Assembly (NCBI GenBank): GCA_016866475.1
Contig: VGMF01000004.1
Coordinates: 1 to 64,000 of the forward strand
Direction: 5' to 3'
DNA from: Chlamydiota bacterium
GTDB taxonomy: Bacteria > Chlamydiota > Chlamydiia > Chlamydiales > RGXB01
Length of the DNA: 64,000 nucleotides
Of the stretch, positions 15,471 through 24,007 are shown in pieces (position 1 is the first letter of the stretch; each line of letters opens with the position of its first letter). The translations under genes and the position numbers were made by a program. The notes under the pieces are model-generated. The model saw nothing but the letters and a program-made list of their open reading frames with translations, had not been told where the DNA came from and ran no database searches.

Positions 15471-17233
15471 TTAAGACATGTCTCAAAATCCAACAATTTA
15501 GAAAACTAGGCTTTGCTGTTGTTTTGACAATGCTTCTTATGAGTGTTGCAGAACAAATTGAGGTGCTATGGGTAGCAATGCTTACAGCTGCCGGGCAGGA
15601 TTTTGGGCTTTTAAAAGGTGGAATGGTAGGAGGTCTGGCAAATTGGATCGGTACTCATATCCTTGGGGGATCGAATGCTCTTAAAACTCTTCTTTGGATT
15701 TCTTTACCGGTTGCTATCTTTAAAGCAACTACCCTTTTTTGGGGTCGTTTTCTTGTCCAGAGGTTCTCCATCCAGATTAGCCGCGAATTGAGGGACAACT
15801 ATTTCTCTCATCTGCAGCTTTTACCCATGAAGTTTTTTCAAGATCACCACATAGGCTCCTTATCGCAGAAAGTAACGGGCGATTCTCAACAAATTGCAAC
15901 CTCGATAAATTCCTTTTTTAGAAACGTACTAATAGTCCCGTTTAAACTGATCACCTCTGTAAGTTTTTGCCTCTACCTTTCTTGGAAACTTTCTATTGTG
16001 ATTTTGATTGGATTCCCTCTTTTGGTAATACCTCTTGTCATTTTGACAAAAAAGGTCCGCTCATCCACAAAACAGCTGATGAAAAAACAGGAGAGTTTCT
16101 CGAGCATTCTCTTGGATTTCCTTTCAGGAATCCAAACTGTGAAGATGTTTTCGATGGAAAGCTTCTCTCTGGATAAATACAAAGAAGAGAACGCCAGGAT
16201 GGCTTTTTACGAACAAAAAGCGGCAAAGTATGATCTGATGACAAGGCCGATCCTCCACTCTGTAACATCCCTTTGTTTGGCCGGGATCATCTTAACGGGG
16301 TTATATATTTTTCAATTGTCCATCCCTGATCTTATTGCATTTTGCGGTATTTTACATCTTACTTATGACCCTATCAAAAAGTTTGCCGATGAGAATGCAA
16401 GCATTCAGAGGGGTATAGCGGCTTTAGAGCGGATGCAGTCGGTGCTCGATGTCGATCCACAAAGGGATTTAGAAAAGAGCATCAGTCTGAAAAGTTTTGA
16501 GGATTCTATCGTTTTTAAAAATGTGAGCTTTAAATATGAGGACACCCACGTGCTCAAGGATGTCTCTTTTTCGATCAGAAGGGGTGAGACGGTCGCTATT
16601 GTCGGGGCAACAGGGTCGGGGAAATCTACGATCTTAAATCTTCTTCCCCGCCTATACGATGGGATGGAAGGGGATATTCTAATCGATGGAACCAGCATAC
16701 GCAATATACGTCACTCCTGTTTAAGAGGACTGATCTCCTATGTATCTCAAAAACCTTTCCTATTTTTTGATACGATTAAAAAAAATATAAGCTACGGTCA
16801 GCATCTAGGGGATAGCGCGGTAGAGGAGGCAGCGAAACAGGCATACGCTGACGAGTTTATTCTCAAGCTAGAAAAAAAATATGAAACCCATCTGAGTGAA
16901 TCAGGCAAAAATCTATCCGGAGGTCAGCAGCAGAGGCTGGCGCTAGCCCGCGCGTTTGCCAAGAGGTCGCCGATTTTGCTGTTGGATGAAGCAACATCTC
17001 AATTAGACGCCCAAAGTGAGGAAAAGGTAAAAAAAGCGATTGAAGAAATGCATGGTAAATTGACGCAGATTATCGTCGCCCACCGTCTCAAAACGGTTGA
17101 AAAGGCAGATAGAATCATCGTCATGAAGGATGGAAAAAAGATCAGCGAGGGGACAAAAGAGGATTTGTATGCGACCTGCAGCGAGTTTAAAACAATGTGG
17201 GATTTGAATGATTTGTCTTTCAAGGAACTTTGA
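15458..17233 (+). CDS. msbA: MsbA-type ABC exporter (fused membrane and ATPase domains)
   Basis: A 591-residue half-transporter. An N-terminal six-helix membrane domain (about residues 15-330) is fused to an ATPase domain with Walker A GATGSGKST near residue 383, signature LSGGQQQRLALARA, and Walker B ILLLDEATSQ. It works as a homodimer in the inner membrane; MsbA members flip lipid A-core. The start is TTG 15458, inside accA, with a purine-rich GGGAGAAGTGGAAGA tract upstream. The assignment to msbA rests on the accA-msbA synteny in Chlamydiae; another lipid or peptide exporter is possible. Confidence 0.88.
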   Translation: MFQLIKTCLKIQQFRKLGFAVVLTMLLMSVAEQIEVLWVAMLTAAGQDFGLLKGGMVGGLANWIGTHILGGSNALKTLLWISLPVAIFKATTLFWGRFLVQRFSIQISRELRDNYFSHLQLLPMKFFQDHHIGSLSQKVTGDSQQIATSINSFFRNVLIVPFKLITSVSFCLYLSWKLSIVILIGFPLLVIPLVILTKKVRSSTKQLMKKQESFSSILLDFLSGIQTVKMFSMESFSLDKYKEENARMAFYEQKAAKYDLMTRPILHSVTSLCLAGIILTGLYIFQLSIPDLIAFCGILHLTYDPIKKFADENASIQRGIAALERMQSVLDVDPQRDLEKSISLKSFEDSIVFKNVSFKYEDTHVLKDVSFSIRRGETVAIVGATGSGKSTILNLLPRLYDGMEGDILIDGTSIRNIRHSCLRGLISYVSQKPFLFFDTIKKNISYGQHLGDSAVEEAAKQAYADEFILKLEKKYETHLSESGKNLSGGQQQRLALARAFAKRSPILLLDEATSQLDAQSEEKVKKAIEEMHGKLTQIIVAHRLKTVEKADRIIVMKDGKKISEGTKEDLYATCSEFKTMWDLNDLSFKEL

Positions 17234-17403
17234 AAATTCTCTAGAGGTTTTTCCCTAAACCACTCTATTTCATACCTCTTTATTATATAAGGCGAATAAT
17301 TTAGACCTCTAAAGTCCCTCAAAATTGATTTCTACTCTACCACCCTTTCGAAGAAAAGCGATTTCACCATAATTCAAAAATATAAAACAGGAAAATTTAT
17401 AGA

Positions 17404-17664
17404 ATGTCGTGTCATATAGGAGCAGAACTGTTCGCTAGTGCGTTGCTAGCCGATCCGGTGTATGCATGGGGCAAAGAACCCCCCTCCGAAAGTTTTACGG
17501 AAACAACCCCTTTGATCCGGGTAGACCCTCTTCATGAGGAAAGAAAACTCAATGGGCAAAAAGTTTATACCAAAAGGCTCAGTTCCTGTGATGAAAATTT
17601 AAATAATAAGCGCCAATGTCTCTGCGCCTTTTTTTTTTGCATTACAAATAAGAATCAAATATAA
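17404..17664 (+). CDS. Possible small orphan protein
   Basis: An 86-codon frame from ATG 17404, preceded at some distance by ACAGGAAAA. The product begins MSCHIGAELFASALLADPVYAW, is not clearly secreted, and has a Cys-rich, low-complexity C-terminus that runs into a T-run, which is more like a terminator (GCGC ... GCGC followed by T10 near 17610-17640) than coding sequence. If real, the true coding part may end earlier. No homologue recognised. Confidence 0.25.
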   Translation: MSCHIGAELFASALLADPVYAWGKEPPSESFTETTPLIRVDPLHEERKLNGQKVYTKRLSSCDENLNNKRQCLCAFFFCITNKNQI

Positions 17665-17685
17665 AAAAATAGAATAGGTAATTAA

Positions 17686-17838
17686 ATGATCCCCTGGGAA
17701 CACGTTAATTTTAATCCTTACTTGGGTTGCTTTCGCGAGGAACCCATTTGCGAGACGGACCGATCCGTACAACAAAACAACAAAATGACCTCCATCTTTT
17801 TTTCATACATAAAACAAAAAATGGATAAAGACCAATAA
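17686..17838 (+). CDS. Possible 50-residue protein
   Basis: ATG 17686 with AGG seven bases upstream (gaataggtaatta) opens a 50-codon frame ending at TAA 17836-17838. The product begins MIPWEHVNFNPYLGCF and is polar with two Cys and no membrane segment. Unknown. The stretch from 17234 to 17969 holds only this and the preceding weak ORF; I see nothing else in it apart from A+T-rich sequence. Confidence 0.3.
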   Translation: MIPWEHVNFNPYLGCFREEPICETDRSVQQNNKMTSIFFSYIKQKMDKDQ

Positions 17839-17969
17839 AGAGGGGAAGATCTACTAGTAAAAAAAAGATTAAGCCCCTTGAGCCTCTCTGATTAATTTGT
17901 TTTTTTATAAATTATCAAAAAATCGATGAGCCGTTAAGGTAGAAAAATTATAAAAAATGTCATTAAAAG

Positions 17970-18043
17970 TGGGACCAGCAGGACTTGAACCTGCGACCAA
18001 GCGATTATGAGTCGCCTGCTCTGACCAACTGAGCTATGGTCCC
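17970..18043 (-). tRNA. tRNA-Ile2(CAT), lysidine type
   Basis: The minus strand folds as a 74-base tRNA with acceptor GGGACCA / TGGTCCC, D-arm AGCTCAGTTGGTCAGAGC, anticodon loop CTCATAA and T-arm GTTCAAGTC, discriminator A. The anticodon is CAT, which could be Met. The anticodon arm and variable region, GGCGACTCATAATCGCTTGG, match that of the E. coli minor isoleucine tRNA (ileX) as I know it and not elongator Met, so C34 is expected to be modified to lysidine by TilS and to read AUA. Confidence 0.85.
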
Positions 18044-18174
18044 TTAGTCGATTGTATTGCGAGAAAAAATTAAATAAATTTATCTATTAGCACTTTAAAG
18101 TCGCAATTTCTAAATGAGTATATACGAAAGGAAATTTCCTTGCCAACAGAAGATTTATTTGGCATAGCGAGGGA

Positions 18175-19383
18175 ATGCATTGGTTTCTTTTGTTGATCCC
18201 ATTTTTTCTTTTTTCCGGATCACTTCGCGATAGGATGTACGTGGCTGGGTATAAAGATGGCAAGAACGCCAATTTCTTGTCCCGTTCTGATAATATCCCC
18301 CCTGGACAGCTCACGAAGGCGGAAGACACCTATCTTGAAGGATACATCCAGGCTTTGATTGATACCCATTATTACGAATTAGAAATCCTGGTGCTCGTCA
18401 AGGATCGCAAAGTTTACCTTTACAACATGCCGAACAGCTTCATTACAAGGGAAGCGTTAATATCGTTTGTTAGAGATTTGCCTGATATCGAATCGGTCGA
18501 AATAAAAGAAGAGCCGTTTCCCGAACCGGGTATAGCTACGATAGAATCTAGGGCTGGGCGAGAGAGGGTCTCTGGAATTTGGTTTCCTGAGTCCACAGTC
18601 CTTTTCCAACCGCTCATCGCAAATCCAAGAACACCGAACTATTCGTTAGCGTACCGGTTTGGTTCCGACTTTTTAGCCAAAGATACTGTTGCTGTTTCGC
18701 TAGGTGATTTTTTCCCCATCTACCGTTTCAATAATATCGGTGCCTGGGGTGCAGATCTGCAGATCGACTTTGCAGCGTGTGTCTGGACGGTTTTCAACAT
18801 GAACGCCCCTAATGGACGCGGTAATGAGTGGGCCCGATTGGATAATAGCGATTACCTGGCCGCTCTACCGATATCATTGGCATTTGGTCGCTGGTCGTTT
18901 CGCTTGACTTTCTATCATATTTCGACCCACTTAGGGGATGAATATATTTGTAACATGCTCTACGCCGGGCAAACCGTCTACCGGGAAAACCCAAGCTTTG
19001 AAGTACTCGAGTTTATGTCCGCCTACCAATTGTCTGAAGGCTTAAGAGTATACGCAGGTCCGGGTTGGATTGTGCATACCGACCAATCGTTTCCTATGGG
19101 GAACTTTTATGTCGAGTACGGTTTTGAAGGGCGCTGGTTTGGAAAAAGGATCAATTATCATCGCCTTTTTGGCTGTCCCTTCATAGCGGTGGACGTGCAA
19201 AATTGGCAGTGTACCGACTGGAGATTTAGCGTCAACGCGCTTGTAGGGTATGAGTGGAGCAAACTCCATGGGGTGGGCCGCAAGGTCCGTATCTATGCTC
19301 AATACCATAATGGAAATAGCGAAGGGCAATTCTTTAAACAACACCTACAATACGCTGCGATCGGAATCTCCTGGGGATTCTAA
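18175..19383 (+). CDS. DUF1207-family outer-membrane protein
   Basis: A 402-residue exported protein. A signal peptide is visible (HWFLLLIPFFLFSG), followed by a small alpha/beta region (about residues 60-100, LVLVKDRKVYLYNMPNSF), then a long C-terminal part of alternating hydrophobic/polar strands ending in Phe (AIGISWGF), as expected of an outer-membrane beta-barrel. The segment FQPLIANPRTPNYSLAYRFG is characteristic of DUF1207 as I recall it. Function unknown; probably a barrel protein of the outer membrane. It stands alone, with tRNA-Ile2 upstream on the opposite strand and a convergent neighbour downstream. Confidence 0.75.
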   Translation: MHWFLLLIPFFLFSGSLRDRMYVAGYKDGKNANFLSRSDNIPPGQLTKAEDTYLEGYIQALIDTHYYELEILVLVKDRKVYLYNMPNSFITREALISFVRDLPDIESVEIKEEPFPEPGIATIESRAGRERVSGIWFPESTVLFQPLIANPRTPNYSLAYRFGSDFLAKDTVAVSLGDFFPIYRFNNIGAWGADLQIDFAACVWTVFNMNAPNGRGNEWARLDNSDYLAALPISLAFGRWSFRLTFYHISTHLGDEYICNMLYAGQTVYRENPSFEVLEFMSAYQLSEGLRVYAGPGWIVHTDQSFPMGNFYVEYGFEGRWFGKRINYHRLFGCPFIAVDVQNWQCTDWRFSVNALVGYEWSKLHGVGRKVRIYAQYHNGNSEGQFFKQHLQYAAIGISWGF

Positions 19384-19409
19384 CTTTTTCATCGGCCTTA
19401 CTGAGGCAC

Positions 19410-21626
19410 CTATTTCTTGCTTTCCCATCCCAAGTGCTTTACATATCCGTTAAATACGTTTTTAAAAAATAGGTTCCATATCTTATAGCAGGCCTGGACC
19501 GGTTGCGCGATAAGGGCCGGCTCTTTCTTCAAGAGGATTCTTGCACTGAAAATGACCCCTGTACCGACTAAAATAAGCCCTAGAGCTCTCGAAGGAATCC
19601 TTTTGAAAATAGCGGATGTCATCTGCACCGTTTTATGTCTTAGACCCTTTTTTTTGATGTTTGCAACGACCCCTTTAGCAACAAGCGACCTGCTTTCCCA
19701 TAAATTAAGGATCAGGCTGTTATTTTTTATCCAATCGGGTGCATACTCAAGTTTATGGGGTTTCTTCGCTAGCTTGAGCACAAAAGAGAAATCCTCAAAA
19801 AAAGGGGCTGGGATAATAGACCAGATAGCTTTCTGATGGGCTAAGGATAGTCGTTTTTCATCCAACTCCAGAATAAATTCTTTTGTCACGATTAGAGGAT
19901 CGATAAAAGTGTAGTCAAGTTCCTCTTCCTTCATTTTCAAAAGATGATCGAGTACCAGATTTTTATTCAGCTTTAAAATTTGCGGCCAGGTAGCATAGTT
20001 GTCCCCGTCAAAAGGGGGGGTCTTTTTAGGGCATAAAGCTGAGAGCTCATCCAAATGCGATAAAAATTCCAGCGCCTCGACCCTTCCCATTTGGAGTATT
20101 GAGGAGGGAGATTTGCGAATCAGTTCTATTGTGGGTGGGACAATTTGCGAGGGGATTTGCTCCTCTTGGATCTGTCCGTTTTCATGTTGTTCTTTTAGTA
20201 AAAAACGCAATTTTGGGATGGGGTTTATGCAGTCTAGAAGCTCGGTTTGGATTCCGACTCCCGAACCGCTAGTTATGATTCCCCCCGCTTTTAACAAAAG
20301 CAGCGCCCCGAAATCGGAAAGTTCTCCGTTTTGTGTATCAAATAAAAGCTCTCTTAAAAGGTTTTTGGTGACCGTTTTCACAAAATCATCCTCTTTGGGA
20401 AGGGTCTCGATTCTGAAGGTGGTAAATAGGTCCTGTAGAGAGTATTGAAGACGTTCTTTAAGTCCTACAGGATCGGGACTTTTTAGGGTTAATTCGTACG
20501 CTTTTACTATGGAAGCGTAGAGTTGACGCACACTTTGAATGTACCATCCGGTGCAATTGAGAAGCTCCTGATCGATCAAATGGTCTCGCTCATCATCTAT
20601 AAGTGCTTTAAAGGCGCTCTTGATCTCCTTGATCAGATGCTCTATGCTCAGGTATTTTTTTTTGGTACTTTCTATAACGGGGAAACAGTCTTTGCTATCT
20701 CCTGCCCGCCCCCATCTTAAAAAAGATGTACAGTGCGATTCGGGTTCAAGGTGCTCTTCGGCCGTGAGGCCCAGCCCCTCTTTTTGATGAAGAAATTGGT
20801 AAAATCCGGTGCGCACGTGCACATCGATATTTCCATCCGTGATCTCTTCTAGGACTCTTTGAGCGATCATCTCTTTTATCCTATGGACGACACTGAGGGG
20901 AAAAAGGGGTAATACGGCGCTCGGTTGGATTTTAAAACATAGGGGGAGGATGTTATGTTGGATACGGCTCAAAACACCGGGCCGGCATTTTCCGATATCC
21001 TCCAATATCAATAAACTTAAAACCCTCGATTCCTCATCGGGCTGTTTAGAATGTTTTTGTAGCCCCTCGATGGCAAGTAAAAAGTAATTTAAAATCTCCT
21101 GGTACTGGCGCCCCCTTGTTGCCGGATCTTCCGAAAAATAGAGATACGGCAAATTCTGCTCCACCCTAAAAATAAATGCGGTCCATTCTGAAATTTGGGT
21201 TCCAAAAGTTTCAATATCCTTTTGACTAAAGGCCTCAGCATACGCTTTTGCAAAGAAGGAGCTCATAAAGATGCACACTTTTTTTTGTGCTTGAGGATCC
21301 AGTCTGCCTGGCAAGGAGGGAATTTTTCTTTTCCCTAAAAAACTGTAAAAGAGATTTTCATGGGCGATCTTTACAGAAGGGCTGGGCTCCTCTTTAACCC
21401 TATCATACAAAACCGATGCCACATTTTGTACTTTGACGATTTCCTCTTTCAGGCTTTCCTGAATCAATAAAGTTTTTTTCCATCCGGTAGCGGTAATACT
21501 GCTATCTGAGAAAAAGAGAGGGGGAACGGGAGATTTTTTGTTTTTGGTAGAAGTCAAAAGGTAAAATCTATCTTGGAAATTCCCGCCCGATCGTTCAGAT
21601 TTGGGCAGACTACAGAAGGGAGCCAT
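19410..21626 (-). CDS. Large unknown protein with C-terminal membrane segment
   Basis: A 738-residue protein I do not recognise. It is mostly helical and hydrophilic, with no N-terminal signal, and has one clear hydrophobic segment near the C-terminus (about residues 685-705, ALGLILVGTGVIFSARILL). A region near residues 245-290 (RIKEMIAQRVLEEIT then IDVHVRTGFYQFL) superficially recalls helical parts of NEL-type ubiquitin ligases, but I cannot see a convincing catalytic CxD loop, so I do not call it that. Context gives no clue: it is convergent with the DUF1207 gene and stands alone. A secreted or membrane-inserted effector is possible. No ribosome binding site is evident at ATG 21626. Confidence 0.7.
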   Translation of the reverse strand: MAPFCSLPKSERSGGNFQDRFYLLTSTKNKKSPVPPLFFSDSSITATGWKKTLLIQESLKEEIVKVQNVASVLYDRVKEEPSPSVKIAHENLFYSFLGKRKIPSLPGRLDPQAQKKVCIFMSSFFAKAYAEAFSQKDIETFGTQISEWTAFIFRVEQNLPYLYFSEDPATRGRQYQEILNYFLLAIEGLQKHSKQPDEESRVLSLLILEDIGKCRPGVLSRIQHNILPLCFKIQPSAVLPLFPLSVVHRIKEMIAQRVLEEITDGNIDVHVRTGFYQFLHQKEGLGLTAEEHLEPESHCTSFLRWGRAGDSKDCFPVIESTKKKYLSIEHLIKEIKSAFKALIDDERDHLIDQELLNCTGWYIQSVRQLYASIVKAYELTLKSPDPVGLKERLQYSLQDLFTTFRIETLPKEDDFVKTVTKNLLRELLFDTQNGELSDFGALLLLKAGGIITSGSGVGIQTELLDCINPIPKLRFLLKEQHENGQIQEEQIPSQIVPPTIELIRKSPSSILQMGRVEALEFLSHLDELSALCPKKTPPFDGDNYATWPQILKLNKNLVLDHLLKMKEEELDYTFIDPLIVTKEFILELDEKRLSLAHQKAIWSIIPAPFFEDFSFVLKLAKKPHKLEYAPDWIKNNSLILNLWESRSLVAKGVVANIKKKGLRHKTVQMTSAIFKRIPSRALGLILVGTGVIFSARILLKKEPALIAQPVQACYKIWNLFFKNVFNGYVKHLGWESKK

Positions 21627-21796
21627 TTTATTATTTATTTTAAGTTCAGGTTAAGACTTATCATCAAAAGAGCAATATCCTCTACATCAGGGATCTTAAT
21701 CCTGCGTTAATAATTAAGCAAGAGTTACTTAAAATCGTTCCGCCCCGCTACAAAATGGGATAAATGGATTTTTAACTTGCTGACGATTTCCATTAA

Positions 21797-21928
21797 ATGT
21801 TGATTTTGCACCTTTATAAGAAAATTATTGGTGTTTGGGAAAAAGACAAGGGAAGAGTCTCCACAGAGCTTGCTGTATACCAAGCCTCTTTAGAATGGTT
21901 TAATCAACTCAAATCACCCAGGTCCTAG
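21797..21928 (+). CDS. Possible 43-residue ORF in intergenic space
   Basis: ATG 21797 to TAG 21926-21928 gives a 43-residue product beginning MLILHLYKKIIGVWEKDK. It fills most of the 287-base gap between two minus-strand genes and overlaps the 3' end of the LOG-domain gene by 15 bases. The composition looks protein-like but there is no ribosome binding site, and the codon before the ATG is a stop. Treat as doubtful, perhaps a gene remnant. Confidence 0.18.
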   Translation: MLILHLYKKIIGVWEKDKGRVSTELAVYQASLEWFNQLKSPRS

Positions 21929-24007
21929 ATCGCAGGTGCGGCTTAGGTCGCATGTTTGTACAAACCCTTTTTCGTAAGGGGGGAAGTTAGGGCCGATCGG
22001 AAGGCTATCGGAAAAAAATCTTCTGTAAACTTCTAGTGCATCCATATGGTTCTCGACTACATAAAAGCAGTTAGATATCCATTCGGATCCTTTAATTGTC
22101 CCTGTTTTTAGATTTATAGTGAAACGGTTCGTAATCTTCATCTCCCAATATTTAGGGGAGCCAAATAGAATGACAGGGTAGGGGGGCACCGAATTTACTT
22201 TTCGACGCACCTCCTCAAGGCTATATTCAAAGTCTGTGCCGATCCCGCCTTCAAGAAAAATAGGGAAATCAAGGTAGAATTCGGCTTGCCGTTCGACCAG
22301 TTTGTCAATGCGGTAAGTCATCTTTGCATCAATATACGTATTGATAGCCTGCTCATTGACATAACCGCCTGTTTTCAGACTGAAATCCACGATATTGGCA
22401 CAGGAGAGGATCCCCAACGATTTCGCAGCCCTGTTGCCACCCTCCATCACACCCGGTCCCCCTCCGGTGACCAAAGCGATCTGCGTTGTCGGATTTAAAA
22501 GGGGATGGGATAAGGAGGAACGCATCTCTAAAATCCCCTTGAGCAGCAAAGTGAGCTCATCTTCAAAATTCGACCCCTTGAGATTGGAACCGTAGACACC
22601 AAAAAAGGTCGCTTTTAAAAACTCCGACGCCCTCTCTTTGGGGACGAACATCCCGGTATACCTACCCGGTCGTTCGATAAATTGCAGACACTTTTTCGTC
22701 ACAAGATCTACCCAATGTATTTCGATTCCAAGCCGGTATAAATCGATCATGAAAGTCCGGTCCTCATGTGTGAAAAACTGATCTGAAGAGCGGGAGGCGT
22801 ATTGGAAGTAGAGCCTTTTTATCTGTTTTTTTGTTTTATCTGATAAAAAAAGTCGCTTGAGAAAATAGGTTGGGAAGTGGCGGCAAAAAAGGACCCCTTC
22901 CGATGTGAATTCCTCCCAATCAATACGGTTTAAAAAGAACGTTTCGGGTTGATTGAGGATATAATTCTGGATCATGATCGAATCGCTTGGTGACATCTCT
23001 ACTGTGGGGATTGATTCGATAAAGTAGTCTTTTATAATCCAGTCTTTAGCGCTCAAATTCTGCATTTGTTTAGAGCTGACAACGAAGGTGGCGGCTTTAT
23101 TCGATTTACTACCCGGTGCATTTTCAAAAGCATCGAAAATATTCCGGTCATTTGCCAGTAAAGCTTGCAATTTGTCTCTATCGGAGAAGAAAACGTACTC
23201 TTTATAGGGCTCGAGAACGTAAAATTCGAGTGGGATTTGCGTGAGAGGTTTTTCGCTTTTCCCGAAAAATTCGTAAATATCACCTGAGTTTCTGGTTGTT
23301 GGCTCTAAGATGGAAGCTTCGGTGTGCAGATAACCCGGAGGCAAAAGCTCATTTTTGACTCTGGCAAAAACGGTGCGTATGTAGAGGGGCTCTGTTTTCA
23401 CAAGAAGAATTTCATTTTCAGCGACTGTTCTCGAAAGGGTTGGATCCCTTTTTTGATGTAGATGCAAAAGGTGCCTTAAGGATAATTTTTTTTCCAGCGC
23501 CAGCCCGACTGTAGGCAGAAGGCCGTGTATACTTTCGTCGTAAACAACTTTCCCCTCAAGAAGGGGGATAAAACCTATAAGCTGCCCCTGAATAATCTGC
23601 AGTTCAAACCGCTCTTTGAAAGAGAGAAGCGGATGGCCGTGTCTGTCGCTGCGTTCAAACATACGGATAAGATAGTCAGGTTTTAAAACAAGACGATCGG
23701 GATCTTTAGCAAAAAGCTTCCCTACGTAGGCCCCTTTTTTGAGTTGGGACAAAAGCCCTAGACCCAAAGGGCAGCGGGGGATAAACTCGATATAGGCACG
23801 CATTTTTTTTAGATTGAAATCGATTTCGATATGTTCTAAAACGGCATCGATCCCGAGTTGCGCAAGGATACTTTTAAGGTTGAATTGTAAAAATTTTGGA
23901 TCGAGTTTGAAACCCAAAAATTGCCCTGATATGTGTTCAAAAAGGACGACCGCTTTATTCGATTCGCGGCTTTCTATGAATCCGTCCGGAGTGATCAGAT
24001 CAAACAT
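21914..24007 (-). CDS. LOG-domain (Rossmann nucleotide-binding) protein, paralogue 2
   Basis: A 697-residue protein. The C-terminal 200 residues carry a LOG/lysine-decarboxylase-like Rossmann domain: GGGPGVMEGGNRAAKSLG near residue 515 and EGGIGTDFEYSLEEV near 585, in place of the standard PGGxGTxxE. LOG enzymes hydrolyse nucleoside 5'-monophosphates. The first 450 residues are unlike typical LOG proteins and are not recognised. It shares its whole plan with the gene upstream, so the pair are tandem paralogues. ATG 24007 lies inside the upstream gene's last codons (8-base overlap) with GAGGAG upstream, so translation is coupled. Confidence 0.75.
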   Translation of the reverse strand: MFDLITPDGFIESRESNKAVVLFEHISGQFLGFKLDPKFLQFNLKSILAQLGIDAVLEHIEIDFNLKKMRAYIEFIPRCPLGLGLLSQLKKGAYVGKLFAKDPDRLVLKPDYLIRMFERSDRHGHPLLSFKERFELQIIQGQLIGFIPLLEGKVVYDESIHGLLPTVGLALEKKLSLRHLLHLHQKRDPTLSRTVAENEILLVKTEPLYIRTVFARVKNELLPPGYLHTEASILEPTTRNSGDIYEFFGKSEKPLTQIPLEFYVLEPYKEYVFFSDRDKLQALLANDRNIFDAFENAPGSKSNKAATFVVSSKQMQNLSAKDWIIKDYFIESIPTVEMSPSDSIMIQNYILNQPETFFLNRIDWEEFTSEGVLFCRHFPTYFLKRLFLSDKTKKQIKRLYFQYASRSSDQFFTHEDRTFMIDLYRLGIEIHWVDLVTKKCLQFIERPGRYTGMFVPKERASEFLKATFFGVYGSNLKGSNFEDELTLLLKGILEMRSSLSHPLLNPTTQIALVTGGGPGVMEGGNRAAKSLGILSCANIVDFSLKTGGYVNEQAINTYIDAKMTYRIDKLVERQAEFYLDFPIFLEGGIGTDFEYSLEEVRRKVNSVPPYPVILFGSPKYWEMKITNRFTINLKTGTIKGSEWISNCFYVVENHMDALEVYRRFFSDSLPIGPNFPPYEKGFVQTCDLSRTCDLGPG

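Noticed and set aside
17970-18043. Calling this tRNA elongator Met because of the CAT anticodon
   Set aside because: The anticodon stem and neighbouring bases match the minor isoleucine tRNA; see the feature entry.
19410-21626. Calling the 738-residue protein a NEL-type ubiquitin ligase
   Set aside because: Only a loose helical resemblance is seen, and no clear catalytic cysteine loop; too weak to name.
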